64,000 nucleotides of DNA from Pontederia crassipes (lineage: Eukaryota > Streptophyta > Magnoliopsida > Commelinales > Pontederiaceae): contig CM060194.1 in NCBI GenBank assembly GCA_030549335.1, forward strand, positions 57,440,547-57,504,546, given 5' to 3'. Made by a program: the position numbers and the translations under genes. Under the pieces are notes generated by a model that was not told the origin of the DNA, searched no databases, and was given only the letters and a program-made list of their open reading frames with translations. Of the stretch, positions 35,113-46,614 are shown piece by piece (the first letter of the stretch is position 1; each line of letters opens with the position of its first letter).

Positions 35113-36122
35113 TGTAGGATCGAAAGCACCAAGAGGGGGGTGAATTGGTGAAATTAAATTTTTCAAAAATTCACCTTCGGAGAAAATCGATAAAAATGAT
35201 CACAAGCAAATAAGGATAATGCGTAGACGAAGAATAAAGAACAAACACAAGAAGTCACGATATGTTGACGAGGTTCGGCCCCAATACTTTGACCTACGTC
35301 CCCGCTCCGACTTCTCGACCTCAAGACCGCCGGAGATTCACTATCTTTCTCTTTTCTTATAGGGAGAGAACAACTCTCTTTAAACAATCACGCTTTCTTC
35401 TCCGCTCAAGAGGCTAGGCACACCTCTATACAAGGAGCTCTCAATCTCACTAGATTCAGAAAGGAAATGTTCCCTCTAACTCTTTTCTTTTACAAAAAAA
35501 AAAATTTCTCACACTCAAGACTAAGAAAAGAGAAGGGGAGAAATTTGCAATTCTATGCTCAAAAACTTAAGAGGAGCTCTAGGATCTTCTTTCTTGTTTG
35601 GATGAATTTTCTTCAGGCTTTGGCACTCCTTTTATAGGCTCCTAGGGGTGAGAATTCGTTCAAAAAGTCTCCCCCACTTTTTTTCTCAAAATTCTAGCCG
35701 TTACTGTTCATTTGACTGAATGGTCGGTCGACCACTGGGATGGGCCGGTCGACCGGTCTATGTGACCGTTGTCTCATTTTTATTCTTTGACACTGTCCGG
35801 TCGACCAGTCCTTCGACCGATACAACGACCGGTAATGTCTCGACGTCAACCGATCTATATTGTTGTCGACCGATCAATCGACCGGTATAGTCTCGATGTC
35901 GACCGACATCTTGTCGCATTTCCTTCCACCGAATATCAATCAATCGGTGCTCATGGTCGGTCGACCGGTCGTGTCTGAAACTTTTTTCCAACTTTTAATT
36001 TGTCGAATTCTTCTACAAATCTGTTCATATCAATCCTACACTTGTATTATCATCACTTGAGAGTAGATTAGTAACTTTTAGATCCATTTTAATTTGTTAT
36101 TATCAAAACATAGGATTCAACA
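35113..36122 (-). repeat. Copia-B 5' LTR
   Basis: The plus-strand edges are TGTAGGATCG and GATTCAACA. Minus-strand TATAAAAG is at about 35629-35637. It is about 1.0 kb long and closely similar to 26553-27510, so the element looks younger than Copia-A. Confidence 0.9.
35721..35970. repeat. GTCGAC dyad-word cluster 5 (Copia-B 5' LTR)
   Basis: Units include GGTCGGTCGACC, CCGGTCGACCGGTC and GTCGACCGATC. The cluster is the counterpart of cluster 3 and lies 85-340 bp upstream of the minus-strand TATA box. Confidence 0.8.
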
Positions 36123-36564
36123 CTAGGGGTATTCATGGGTCGAGTTTGACTCGACCCGTGAACAAACCCGTTGGGTCGGGTCCCCTTAAAATTTTGGTTG
36201 TGACCCGACCCAACATTTTTTTAATATAAAAAAGTATTTATTATTTTATTTTTAATACAAAATAAAGTATTTTTAAATACTAAAAATATTGTTTTAAATA
36301 TCTATATACTTTTCTACATTTAAAATAGTTTATTTCATATTTTTTAGAATTTAAATGATATAAAACTATATATTTAACTAAAAAATAATTAAAATTTAAA
36401 AAAAAGAAAAAAAATCGGATCATCGGATCGAGTCGGGTCAACTCGAGTTAGAATTTGCCAACCCGACCCTTGGTCGGGTCTTGGTCGGGTCGGGTCGGAT
36501 TTCTGGGTTCACCGGGTCCACCCGATCAGGTCGGGTCGGATTTTCGGGTTCTTATGTTGAACAC
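36123..36564. mobile_element. hAT-like MITE remnant rich in GGGTCGGG
   Basis: It starts TAGGGGTATTCATGGGTCG, like the TAGGGGTGTTCAT ends of plant hAT MITEs, and ends near ATGTTGAACAC. TTCAACAC (36116-36123) and TTGAACAC (36557-36564) could be an 8-bp duplication. However, the right word may instead be the eroded TIR, so the exact ends are uncertain. The two arms carry inverted GGGTCGGG/CCCGACCC-rich segments around an AT-rich middle. There is no coding capacity. Confidence 0.5.
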
Positions 36565-37213
36565 AGAATTGGAATCTCTACAAGCTTCAGCAATTCATTG
36601 CCCCTACTTTAATTGAAAGAATAATTTCTATTTACATACCTACATATCCCCATGATGGCCTTTGAATTTGTGAGGTTGACTCTCACGACACTCCACATGC
36701 CAAGTCAATTTACAAATTCGTTGAAGAGCTGACTTTTAATTGTAACAATGATTTTGATCTGAGATGTAGGAGATTGTGGCACATCAAGACTCCTCATAGG
36801 ATTCACAATTTCTTATGAAAACTACTACACCATAAGTTACCCACAAAACTTATGTTACACTCCTTTGATAATTCCGTTAGGCCACTTTGTACTTGTGTGG
36901 CTGTGAAGTTGAAACCATTGAGCACCTATTTTTTTCGTGCTCTTCTAGTATTTAGTTGTGGTCTATTTTCCAACAACAGACCATATACTGTTTACTCTAC
37001 TTTCAATCATGACCATCCAGCTCATGGTCGGAAAAGGGGAGATCTCACCTTGAAACAAAGAATCAATATCCTTACTCTTATTGCCTTATGTATTTGGAAC
37101 TTATGAAAGCATAAGAATGATCTGCACTTCAACTCTCTTAAACACTCAATCAGTGCTATTTGAGAGAAGGTCTTGGCAAACTTCAAATTTTATGGTGTAT
37201 CATCATCCCCTTG
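36565..37213 (+). mobile_element. L1-type LINE, piece 3 (zinc-binding zf-RVT region)
   Basis: The plus-strand translation gives NWNLYKLQQFIAPTLIERI and then RRLWHIKTPHRIHNFL, followed by KLLHHKLPTKLMLHS. This matches the plant LINE zf-RVT pattern (..W.LKTPPKI..FLWR...N.LPT...L). The Cys/His part follows as PLCTCVAVKLKPL-like sequence, with shifts. It continues piece 2 across Copia-B and is cut by the chromovirus at 37214. Confidence 0.85.
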
Positions 37214-39454
37214 TGTAACATATCGGCTTTTAAATAAAAAAAAGAAAAAGAAATTCGAAATGAGCGGTCGGCAGGGGAGGCGTCACCTCCCCTGGCCTTC
37301 CGCCGTTTCACCTCCGGCCGACCAAGGGTCGGCCGGGGCGTATAAGAGGGGGGAGGGATGCACTTGCGCCCTCTTGGAACCCCGACCTCCTCCTCTCTCT
37401 CGTTCTTCTTCTTCTCCTCGAACGGCGATCGGCGTGCGCGAGCAGAGCAGCGATGTACCGCAATGATCGATGACCCTCGACGCACGACCTCGACCCTCCC
37501 TCACGTACGCAAGGACCGGACAACTCCCCCGCACCGATCAGGAACGTCCGACGACGATCGGACGACGAGCAATAATCCGGCGAACCAATTCCCGACAAAG
37601 AAAAGGTACCCTTAGCGTTCTAATCCCATAGACGAAGAATTATGGATTGTTTGATGCAAAGAATTATACCATTGTGATCTTTAGAGTGTTACCTTAAAGT
37701 TTCGTATTATATCATATCGATTTGACGACCGGACGACCGCCGGAATTAATGAAAAAGTTCGGCGGCCCTGTTTGATTGCAGGACTAGTCGATCGATCCTA
37801 GAGAACGGTCGACCGGTCCACACACATAACTCATGCGAGTTCTTCGCATCGGTCGACCGGCCTCGGCATGGCGGTCGACCGATCTTTATATTGACAGACA
37901 AACTTAACCTCGAAATTGGTCGACCGACCCAACGCGCACTACGCATCCTCATGGATTAAAGAACGGTCGACCGACACCCTGGACGGTCGACCGGTTCACA
38001 GACACTAAATAAAGAACTCGGCGGACCGATCCTGAAGAACCGGTCGACCGGTTCAACAGGAGCGGTCGACCGATCCGACAGGCAGACCCATAGGTCAGAC
38101 CTGATAGGATTAATTCATTTCCAATCTTGACTAAGACTCTGACCAGTTCACCTGGATTGGCCGAGTCCTATTGTACAAAGATCAAAGTTCTATTGAACCC
38201 TAAATCATATATTTCACAATGACTAAAGATAAAGAAAGCAAAGACAAAGACATGGGATTGCTATGTGACGTCCCCAAAGTTAAAGCAAAGATCAGAGATT
38301 AAAGCAGAAAAGGGATAGGTAGTTAGCTGAGGGGACAGCGACGCTACTGTCTTAGATGACCACTATTTCTGAGATTTTAGGTTTTCTCCCACCTGTATCT
38401 CGAATGAAGGGCGATGCTAAAGGACATACTCCTTCCCTTAAAGATTAAAGTATTATGTCAGAGGGACAGGTAGCTAGCTGAGGAGACAGTGAACCTACAG
38501 GTCTTGTAACCGACCATTGTTCCTGGATTGTAGGAATTCTTCTCCCTACCTTCCGAACTGGGTGAGGTAGTAACACCCACCCCTCTTCCCTTATGGGCTT
38601 ACTGGCATCAGAGAATCAGAGAGGCACCTCTGGCTTCCCAACCTAATAAAGTCGAGTTCGTATAGGACAACCAACTCTAAGGATATTCTAGTAATGTAAA
38701 AGACGTAGTGAAACTCACGGTAAAGCAATGCAAAGCAAAGTAAAGTATTGTAAAGCAAAGCAGAGATAATGTAAAGTAAAGTATAGCACAACATAGCAGA
38801 GACATTGTAAAGCAAAGCAAAGACAAAGTATTATTATAATAAAGAACAGAGTACTGATATGAATAAAGACTCATACATTACTTTCATCGATCATTATTTC
38901 ACCGTCTCTAGCTATGGTACTTGGCATATTTGCTCATGGGTATTCTATTCCCCTGTATTGGGATTTGCAGGTGAGAATGCCAACTGAAGAGATTATGGAG
39001 GGCGCAGAGCTTGGAGAATGCTGCACATGACTGATCTGTCTACTCCGAGCTTTTCTATCAAATTTATGTTTAAATCATATTATGTTCAGAGACATCATGT
39101 TTTACTTTCGCTCACAGAATTTCAGACAAGTTTTATTATATTTCCACATAATTTTCTATATTGCAAGACACTATGCTTCCGCATAATTTTTTATAATATG
39201 AATCATCATAGACTTCCGCATATTTTTCTATAATACGAGACATTATGAATTTTTCCGCATTTTAGTCATTCATCATGGCATTTCGACTACTCTTTCGCAT
39301 TCAAAGTCCTCTATTATGTTTATTATTATTTTATTAGTACCACGTAAGTCGTTTTGTTGAATGGTCAAGGTCAATAGAGCAATAGGCAGTGTAGCGCCTC
39401 CAGGGTCAAACTGACCGCCTACGTGGCGGGAGGTGCGATTATGGGGGCGTCACA
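37214..39454 (+). repeat. Chromovirus 5' LTR
   Basis: The 2241-bp LTR begins TGTAACATATCGGC and ends GGGGGCGTCACA. TATAAGAG is at 37341-37348, so U3 is short (about 150 bp) and most of the LTR is transcribed as R/U5. GTCGAC cluster 6 lies 440-735 bp downstream of the TATA box. A patch rich in AAAGCAAAG/TAAAGTA words lies at about 38720-38830. The frames in the GC-rich 37260-37610 part are not called as genes. Confidence 0.9.
37786..38076. repeat. GTCGAC dyad-word cluster 6 (chromovirus 5' LTR)
   Basis: Units include GGTCGACCGGTCC, GGTCGACCGATC and CCGGTCGACCGGTTC at irregular spacing. Unlike the Copia clusters it lies downstream of the TATA box, so it should be part of the transcript. Confidence 0.8.
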
Positions 39455-39457
39455 GTT

Positions 39458-39470
39458 TGGTATCAGAGCC
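39458..39470 (+). promoter_or_regulatory. Initiator tRNA-Met-type primer-binding site of the chromovirus
   Basis: TGGTATCAGAGCC lies three bases after the LTR end at 39454, as is usual for Tekay/Del elements. Confidence 0.9.
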
Positions 39471-39662
39471 TAAGTTCTTAGCTCCTTAATGGATCATAGT
39501 AGAGTAGGTGTTCATGCATGGCATTCATTGTTCATATTGTACATAGCTCACGATAAAGTCATGTGCAAGCTTCTCAAGTATCTGCGGCACCACTACTCAA
39601 GTAAGTAATAAGTACATTCTTATGAGAATCATACTTATATTATTGGATTTATTGTGTTATAG

Positions 39663-39959
39663 ATGCCTCCACGTCGCATGATCATCAGGATTTTACGTAG
39701 GGGAGGTCATATAATTGGAATTAATAGACACCCACTAGATCCCCCAACCCCTCCACAGCTTACTCCAGAGAGACCGGCGTATTCAGATTCGGATTTGGAG
39801 AGCGTTGGGAGTAATGATCCTAATTTATCCTCCCCACCCATAGGGACATGGGAAGACGTAATCCCAGGGGAGAACCGGCGAATGAAGGGAAGACATATAG
39901 ACAATCCGATTTATATATCCTCCGATGACGAAGAAGAAGAAGCTCATGCACCACCATGA
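39663..39959 (+). mobile_element. Small leader frame before chromovirus gag (98 codons)
   Basis: An ATG-started frame between primer site and gag. The N-terminus is basic (MPPRRMIIRILRRGG), the middle is Pro-rich, and the end is acidic, with SSDDEEEEAHAPP. A Cys/His-rich stretch resembling a short zinc knuckle (CDLC..GH....C) is encoded nearby at about 40008-40050. No family is recognised, and it may not be translated. It is noted because codon-like composition and charge segregation stand out in an otherwise non-coding leader. Confidence 0.45.
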
Positions 39960-40283
39960 GAGCTACAGTTCAGAGACGCGAGCCCTATCAGTCAGACCGA
40001 TCCAGAGGAGTGTTGTGATCTTTGCTATATGGGACACACTAATGATGAGTGCCCCTATCGTTCTAGACGTAGTGATTAGTATTGGATGTATCTCGATGTG
40101 AAGGCCTTAGTGCGCCTCAGACATATGTTATGCTTTTCGAACCTTATCAAGAGAATAATATTTGCTTTAATGAATATTGAGCATCTTGGTTTCAAGTTTT
40201 ATCTAAGATTTTTATTTAGATTAAGAATCTTTGATTATATGTGCCTCTCTCAAAGTATTTCTATGGTCCTTTTCTTTTTATAG

Positions 40284-41410
40284 ATGTCCTATCAAAGAAG
40301 AGAGTACGCCTATACCAGTGAGGCTGAGAATTTCGAGGAAGGGGAGAACCTATATGTTTCCCCACCTCCACCATACCCACCTCCACCGTATTCATCTCTA
40401 TTTCCACCTTCTCCTCCTCCACCAGAGCCACCGGCCCAGCAAGGACGTCAGGTCCCTTCCGTCTGCACATTACAAGATTTCTGGAGGTCAAAGCCTCCAA
40501 TGTTCAACGGAGAAGGAGGCATTGTGATAGCAGAGCAATGGATAGAGGCCATCGAGGACAAGTTCGACATCCTCGATGTGCCCGAGAACAAGAAGGTCCT
40601 TTTCGCTAAGGACATCCTCCAAAAGGGTGCCAAGGAATGGTGGAAGGCACGGAAGACCACTAGTTTTCCTGATGTAAGGATAGTTGCATGGGAAGACTTC
40701 CGTAAGACGTTCGAGGCGCGGTACTTCCCTAAGTTCCAAAGGGACTTAAAGCAGAAGGAGTTACTGGACTTAGTGCAAGGAACCATGACGGTGGAACAGT
40801 ACATGACAAAGTTTGTCAGACTTAGGAAGTACTCCAAGTTGATCATGGACGAGTTGGATGTCACCAAGCGGTTCGTGGACGGACTGAACCCCACTCTGAG
40901 GTCCCATACGAGATCAGGGAACTGCAAAACCTTAGAGGATGCCATCACTTTGGCCACTCTAACTGAAAAGGACCAACAAGATCTGCTGAAAGCTCAAAAG
41001 GCTCAGCAGAATGTGGGGCAGAGTTCCCAGCAACAGCAGCAGCAACAGTTTTGAGGGAACAACTGGCAACACCAACGACGGGATAATCGATACCATCCAT
41101 ATGCAGCGCCTCAACAGAACCACCAGTCTCAACAACAGCAGCATCCGTACCGACCGCCACAACAAGCTCCTCCCTCACCGCAACAGCAGGCACAGCAACA
41201 GCAACAACAGCGACCCCCTCAGCAAGCGCAGAGGCGTCCAGCTCAGTAGCAGAGGTAACAGTCTCCTAGAGCCCCTCAAGTACCACCCGCACAAGGTGAG
41301 CGGGTTTTATGCAACACTTGTGGCAGGACCCACGCTAGGGAATGATGAATGAAGTTAGGAGCCTGTTACTACTGCGGCAGAATGGGGCATATAGCAGTGA
41401 ACTGTATGAG
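40284..41410 (+). mobile_element. Chromovirus gag region
   Basis: The open frame 40284-41054 begins MSYQRREYAYTSEAENF, followed by a Pro/Tyr-rich stretch. The retrotransposon gag domain follows: CTLQDFWRSKPPMFNGEGG, EQWIEAIEDKFDIL, AKDILQKGAKEWWKA, WEDFRKTFEARYFP and MTVEQYMTKFVRLRKYS. A Gln-rich stretch follows. A CNTCGRTH segment and a zinc knuckle (CYYCGRMGHIAVNC, about 41370-41410) end the region. Arrangement and motifs are those of Tekay/Del gag. Confidence 0.9.
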
Positions 41411-41489
41411 ACGCAGACAACAACAGTTGATACAGGGAAGACTCTTCAATTTGGAAGAGGATGCACCGTAGAATGACGCTAATGTCATT

Positions 41490-44400
41490 CGAGGTACGCT
41501 ATTCGTAGCCGATTTACTTACTAAAGTGCTGTTTGATTTCGGTGCCTGCCATTCCTTTATATCTGAAGAATGTGCCAAAATCTTAGGATTAGCTACCATG
41601 AACTTAGAGCATAAGATGAACATCTTAACCCCACAAGGCACTCTATTTACAACAAAGTATCTTCCCAATGTATCTATAAAGATAGAGAAAAAGAATCATC
41701 CCGCCAATCTCATTATTATCCCCATGAGAGATTATGATATAATATTTGGTATGGATTGGTTAACCTCACTCACATGATGTTTTCATATTGTGCAAGCAAA
41801 AGAAAGTAATCATAGGCACACAAAGTACTGATAAAGTTATAGTCAAGGGTATTGCACAGAAAGAACCAAGGATTATAGTCTCGGCTATAAAGGCACATAA
41901 ATTACTTCAGAAAGGATGTAGAGGTTACCTAGCCAGCATAACCAAAATAGATGAATCAAAGAACACTCCTCAAGACATAGAAGTGGTGAGGGAATTTTTC
42001 GATATATGCCCTGAGGATGTCAGTGGTCTACCGCTCAGAAGGGAGATAGACTTTCACATCGAAGTAGCACCCGGAACTGCACCAATCTCCAAAGCCCCAT
42101 ACCGCATGGCCCCGGCAGAGATGAAGGAATTGAAGGACCAGATTCAAGAGCTACTGGACAAAAGTTTCATAAGGCCTAGCTCTCACCTTGGGGAGCACCA
42201 GTTCTGTTTGTCAAAAAGAAGGATGGGTCGTTGAGACTTTGTATCACTACAGAATGTTGAACAAAGTCACAATAAAGAACAGGTACCCACTACCTCGTAT
42301 CGACGATCTATTCGATCAGCTGTCCAAGGCAAGGGTGTTCTCAAAGATCGATCTAAGGAGTGGATACCATCAGTTAAGGGTGGCAGAAGAAAACATCCCA
42401 AAGACGGCCTTCCGATCAAGATATGATCATTATGAGTTTATGGTGATGTCGTTTGGGTTGACAAATGCCACAGCAGCATTTATGGACCTCATGAATCGAA
42501 CTTTCCACGAACACCTGGATAAGTTCGTAATTGTCTTCGTCGATGATATCCTCATCTATTCGTCGAGCGGGGAATAGCATAGAGAGCACCTAAGGACAAT
42601 ACTGGAAACATTACAAGCAAAGAAGCTATAGGCAAAGTTTTTAAAATGTGAATTCTGGTTAGAGCAGATCATGTTCCTCGAACATATCATCTCTAAAGAC
42701 GGAGTTGCAGTGGATCCTGCGAAGGTTGAAGCGGTGTCCAACTGGACCCAACCGAAGAATGTCTTCGAGATTAGGAGTTTTCTCGATTTGGCCGGCTATT
42801 ACCGACGTTTTATCAAAGACTTCTCTAGAATAGCATTGCCACTGACCAAGCTCACAAGGAAAGGAGAAAAGTTCATCTGGTCGCCCAAATGCGAAGAAAG
42901 TTTCCAAGAGTTAAAGGGGCGACTAACTTCGGCACCAATCCTGACGTTACCATCGGGCAACGGTGGTTACGTGGTTTACAGCGATGCTAGTGGTACAGGA
43001 TTGGGATGCAAATTAATGCAGCATGGGAAGGTGGTAGCATACGCATCCAGTCAGTTGAAGAAGCATTAGGTTAATTATCCAACGCATGACCTCGAGTTGG
43101 CAGCAGTAGTGTTCGCCCTCAAGCTTTGGCGTCACTACTTATATGGAGAAGAATTTGTGGTCTATATAGATGACAAAAGTTTAAAATATGCTTTCACACA
43201 GAAGGAGCGTTGGATGAAATTCTTGAAAGATTACGAGTTTGCCATTAACTACCAACCCGGTAAGGCAAACTCAGTAGCTGACGCTCTCAATCGAAAATTG
43301 GAAGGATCCTTAGCCTACATGCGCCTACGACAGTTCGAACTCATGGAAGAACTGTTCAAATGGACACCAAAAGTGAGGCATGATGAATCACTAATGATGA
43401 TGCAGTGCATAGTACCAGATGTGATAGGAAGGATCATAGAAGCACAATTGGAAGACACATGGTATCAAGATATGATGATAAAGACAAGTTTGGAAACGAC
43501 GAACCTCAAGGTCTCTTCGGATGGTGGCATCAGGTACCGTGACCGACTATGGGTACCGAATAATCCGGAACTCCGAAGAGAAGTGCTAGACGAATGCCAC
43601 AAATCCGAGTTTGCGATCCACCCAGGGAGTACAAAGATGTATAAAGATGTACAGAGAAGCTTCTGGTGGCTAGACAGGAAGAAAGAGATAGCGGAGTATG
43701 TCTCCAAGTCTATTGTGTGCCAACAGGTCAAGATCGAACACCAGAAGCCACAGGGAACCTTGAAGAGTCTGGGCATCCCACAGTGGAAGTGGGAAGAAAT
43801 ATCGATGGATTTTATTACAGGCCTACCTCGGACTCTAAAGGGGCACGACGCCATTTGGGTTATAGTGGACCGACTCACAAAATCGGCTCACTTCCTACCC
43901 ATTAAGGTAAAACAATCTCTCGAAAGCCTCATGGATCTATATGTACAGAAGATTGTTAGGCTTCATGGGATCCCGGCAGCCATTGTATCCGACAGAGATC
44001 CCAGGTTCACCTCCAGATTCTGAAAGAGTCTCCAGAATGCTTTTGGGATCAGGCTCCGGTATAGCACATCATTTCATCCTCAAACGGACGGCCAAACGGA
44101 GCGGAGGATCCAGACCGTGGAGGACATGCTGAAAGCATGCGCTTTGGACTGGCATGGTAACTGGGACAAACACCTTACTCTCATAGAGTTTTCCTACAAT
44201 AACAGTTTTCATGCTAGCATAGAGATGTCTCCCTTTGAAGCATTGTATGGTCGCCCATGTCGTTCTCCGGCATGTTGGGGCGAGGTTGAAGAAAGGAAAA
44301 TCTTAAGTGCTGAGTTACAGAAACAGACACAGGAATATACAGACAGGGTGGAACTGATAAAGAAGAGAATGAAGTCTGCTCAAGACCGTCAGAAGGCCTA

Positions 44401-44860
44401 CGCGGATAAGAAGCGTCGAGAACATAAGTTGAAGGCGGGCGATCAAGTTCTGCTCAAGGTCTCCGCCACTAAAGGAGTAATGCATTTCAGCAAATGGGGA
44501 AAATTGAGCCCAAGGTATGTAGGCCCATTCGAGATACTCGAAATGGTCGGAGACTCAGCATGCAGATTGGCCCTGCCTTCGGCGTATTCAAGGGTACACA
44601 ACGTCTTCCATGTCTCGCTACTCCGGATGTACAAACACGACTACGCCAACGTGATCCAAATTATGGAACCAAACCTCAAGGAGGATCTGACATATGAGGA
44701 ACGACCCACGAAGATATTGGAATACCAAGTATATCAACAAGGGAAGAAGAGAGTAGCGCTGGTCAAAGTGGCATGGAAGCACCACCAAGGAAAAGAAGCC
44801 ACTTAGGAAGTCGAATCGGGAATACGAGAGAAATTTCTTGAGCTTTTCGGTAAGCCTTAA
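41490..44860 (+). mobile_element. Chromovirus pol region (protease, RT, RNase H, integrase)
   Basis: The protease stretch has FDFGACHSFISEECAKILGL and DYDIIFGMDWL. Reverse transcriptase has [56 protein letters not shown] and [10 protein letters not shown]. RNase H has YVVYSDASGTGLGCKL and [17 protein letters not shown]. Integrase has [38 protein letters not shown] and [20 protein letters not shown]. The end has [16 protein letters not shown]. These are the standard Gypsy domains, with several breaks. Confidence 0.93.
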
Positions 44861-44891
44861 CCCTTATCCAAATTCGAGGACGAATTTTTTT

Positions 44892-44904
44892 TAGAGGGTA
44901 ATAA
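44892..44904 (+). promoter_or_regulatory. Purine-rich tract before the 3' LTR
   Basis: TTTTTTTTAGAGGGTAATAA ends directly at the LTR start TGTAACAT (44905). The same AGGGGGTAAGAA-TGTAAC junction recurs at 51492-51510 and 57492-57511. Confidence 0.7.
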
Positions 44905-45452
44905 TGTAACATATCGGCTTTTAAATCAAAAAAAAATTCGAAACGAGCGATGTCGCCTCCCCTGGCCTTCCGCCGTTTCGCCTCTGGCAGACCAAGGGTC
45001 GGCCGGGGCGTATAAGAGGGGGGGGGGACGCACTTGCGCCCTCTTGGAACCCCGACCTCCTCCTCTCTCTCGTTCTTCTTCTTCTCCTCGAATGACGACC
45101 GGCGTGCGCGAGTAGAGCAGCGACGTACCGCAATGATCGATGACCCTCGACGCACGACTTCGACCATCCCTCACGTACGCAAGGATCGGGCGACTCCCCC
45201 GCACCGATCAGGAACGTCTGACGATGACCGGACGACGAGCAGTAATTCGGTGAACCAATTTCCAACAAAGAAAAGGTACCCTTAGCGTTCTAATCCCATA
45301 GACGAAGAATTATGGATTGTTTGATGCAAAGAATTATACCATTGTGATCTTTAGAGTGTTACCTTAAAGTTTCGTATTCATATCGTATCGATTTGATGAC
45401 CGGACGGCCGCTGGAATTAATAAAAAAGTTCGACGGCCCTATTTGATTGCAA

Positions 45453-45790
45453 GACCGACCGACCGATCCTAGAGAACGGTCGACCGGTCCACACACAGAA
45501 CTCATGCAAGTTCTTCGCATCAGTCGGCCGGCCTACCATGGCGGTCGTCCGATCTTTATATTGACAGACAAACTTAAACTCAAAATTGATCGACCGGTCC
45601 CAGTGAATGGTCGACCGACCCGATGCGCACTACGCATCCTCATGGATTAAAGAACGGTCGACCGACACCCTGGACGGTCGACCGGTTCACAGACACTAAA
45701 TAAAGAACTCGGCCGACCGATCCTGAAGGACCGATCGACCTGTGCCAAGAGAACGGTCAACCGGTCCAACAAGAGCGGTCGACCGGTCCG
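45453..45790. repeat. GTCGAC dyad-word cluster 7 (chromovirus 3' LTR)
   Basis: This is the counterpart of cluster 6 with one or two more units, for example the segment around 45725-45770 with GACCGATCGACC and GGTCAACCGGTCC. Confidence 0.8.
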
Positions 45791-45847
45791 ATAGGCAGAC
45801 CCATAGGTCAGACCTGATCGGATTAATTCATTTCCAATCTCAACTAA

Positions 45848-46614
45848 GGGCATGTTTGGCAAATAACTAATGGAGGGATGGGATGGGGTGGTATGGTGAG
45901 TGATGGGGTGGGATGGCGTGGTGTGTCATTAGAAAGTTCATGTTTGGATAATAAATTATATAAGATGTGGGGTGGGGTAACAAATATTTTATTTGTATAA
46001 AAGTCATTTTTATCCTTCATTATATCTTTAAAGTATTTATAATAGTTAATTAGGGTGAGCATGAACCGGGACGACCTGATCGCCCTCGCCCGTACCGACT
46101 TAGATTTTTCAAATTTTTTCCCGACCCGATGGATAACGGAGTCAAGATCAAGTCTCATTTTTTTTACACCCGGACGGGACGGGTCGGGAACGAATCCAAG
46201 TTTTACGTCCCGACCCAATTGAATATATTATATTAATATTAAATTATTTTTAAATAGTATATTTTTGTTTATTTTGAATAAAATTTTATATTTATAATAT
46301 ATGATGATGTATTAGAAAAAGGATAATATATGATGATATATATCAATGAGAGAAAGAGAAGTGGTTTAATTTGATAAGAAGAGAAATAATTGAATTTGGT
46401 AATAAAAAAAGGAAAGAGGTTAATTTGGTCTAAATTAATCTAATCCTCTTCATTCCATCAATTTGGTGGAATGAAAAATGTAGTGTTTAGAGGGCTTAGC
46501 TATTTCACTCCACCCCTCTTAACTTAAATAAAAAATGTATCCAAACATGGTTTAACTAATTTTTTTCCCCATATTTCACCACACCCCTTCATAACTCTCA
46601 ATCCAAACACATTC
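45848..46614. mobile_element. Tourist-like (PIF/Harbinger) element in the chromovirus 3' LTR
   Basis: Comparison with the empty site in the 5' LTR (GACTAAGACTCTG) shows the insertion exactly. TAA is duplicated (45845-45847 and 46615-46617). The ends GGGCATGTTTGG and CCAAACACATTC are imperfect inverted repeats. No transposase frame was found. A segment at about 46045-46225 starts TTAGGGTGAGCATGAACC, is rich in GGGACGGGTCGGG, and looks like a second hAT-like MITE nested inside. Confidence 0.8.

Larger units (their letters stand above)
26553..36122 (-). mobile_element. Copia-B: SIRE-like LTR retrotransposon with extra 3' reading frame
   Basis: This is a minus-strand element inserted in the LINE. 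The 5' LTR is 35113-36122, with a primer site (TGGTATCAGAGCC) at about 35098-35109. Gag is 33479-35056. Pol spans roughly 30335-33310 in the Copia order integrase, reverse transcriptase, RNase H. An extra coding region lies at about 27980-29305. The 3' LTR, missing its first few dozen bases, is 26553-27510. Pol carries [16 protein letters not shown] and [18 protein letters not shown], close to the SIRE/Maximus lineage. It is broken, with roughly ten or more breaks in pol and the extra frame; gag reads as one open frame. Confidence 0.9.

Noticed and set aside
37183-37615. Several overlapping 80-100-codon frames on both strands
   Set aside because: They lie in the GC-rich start of the chromovirus LTR and recur in the partner LTR at 44763-45285.
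40448-40957. 169-codon minus-strand frame
   Set aside because: It is antisense to chromovirus gag, an overlap effect of codon bias.
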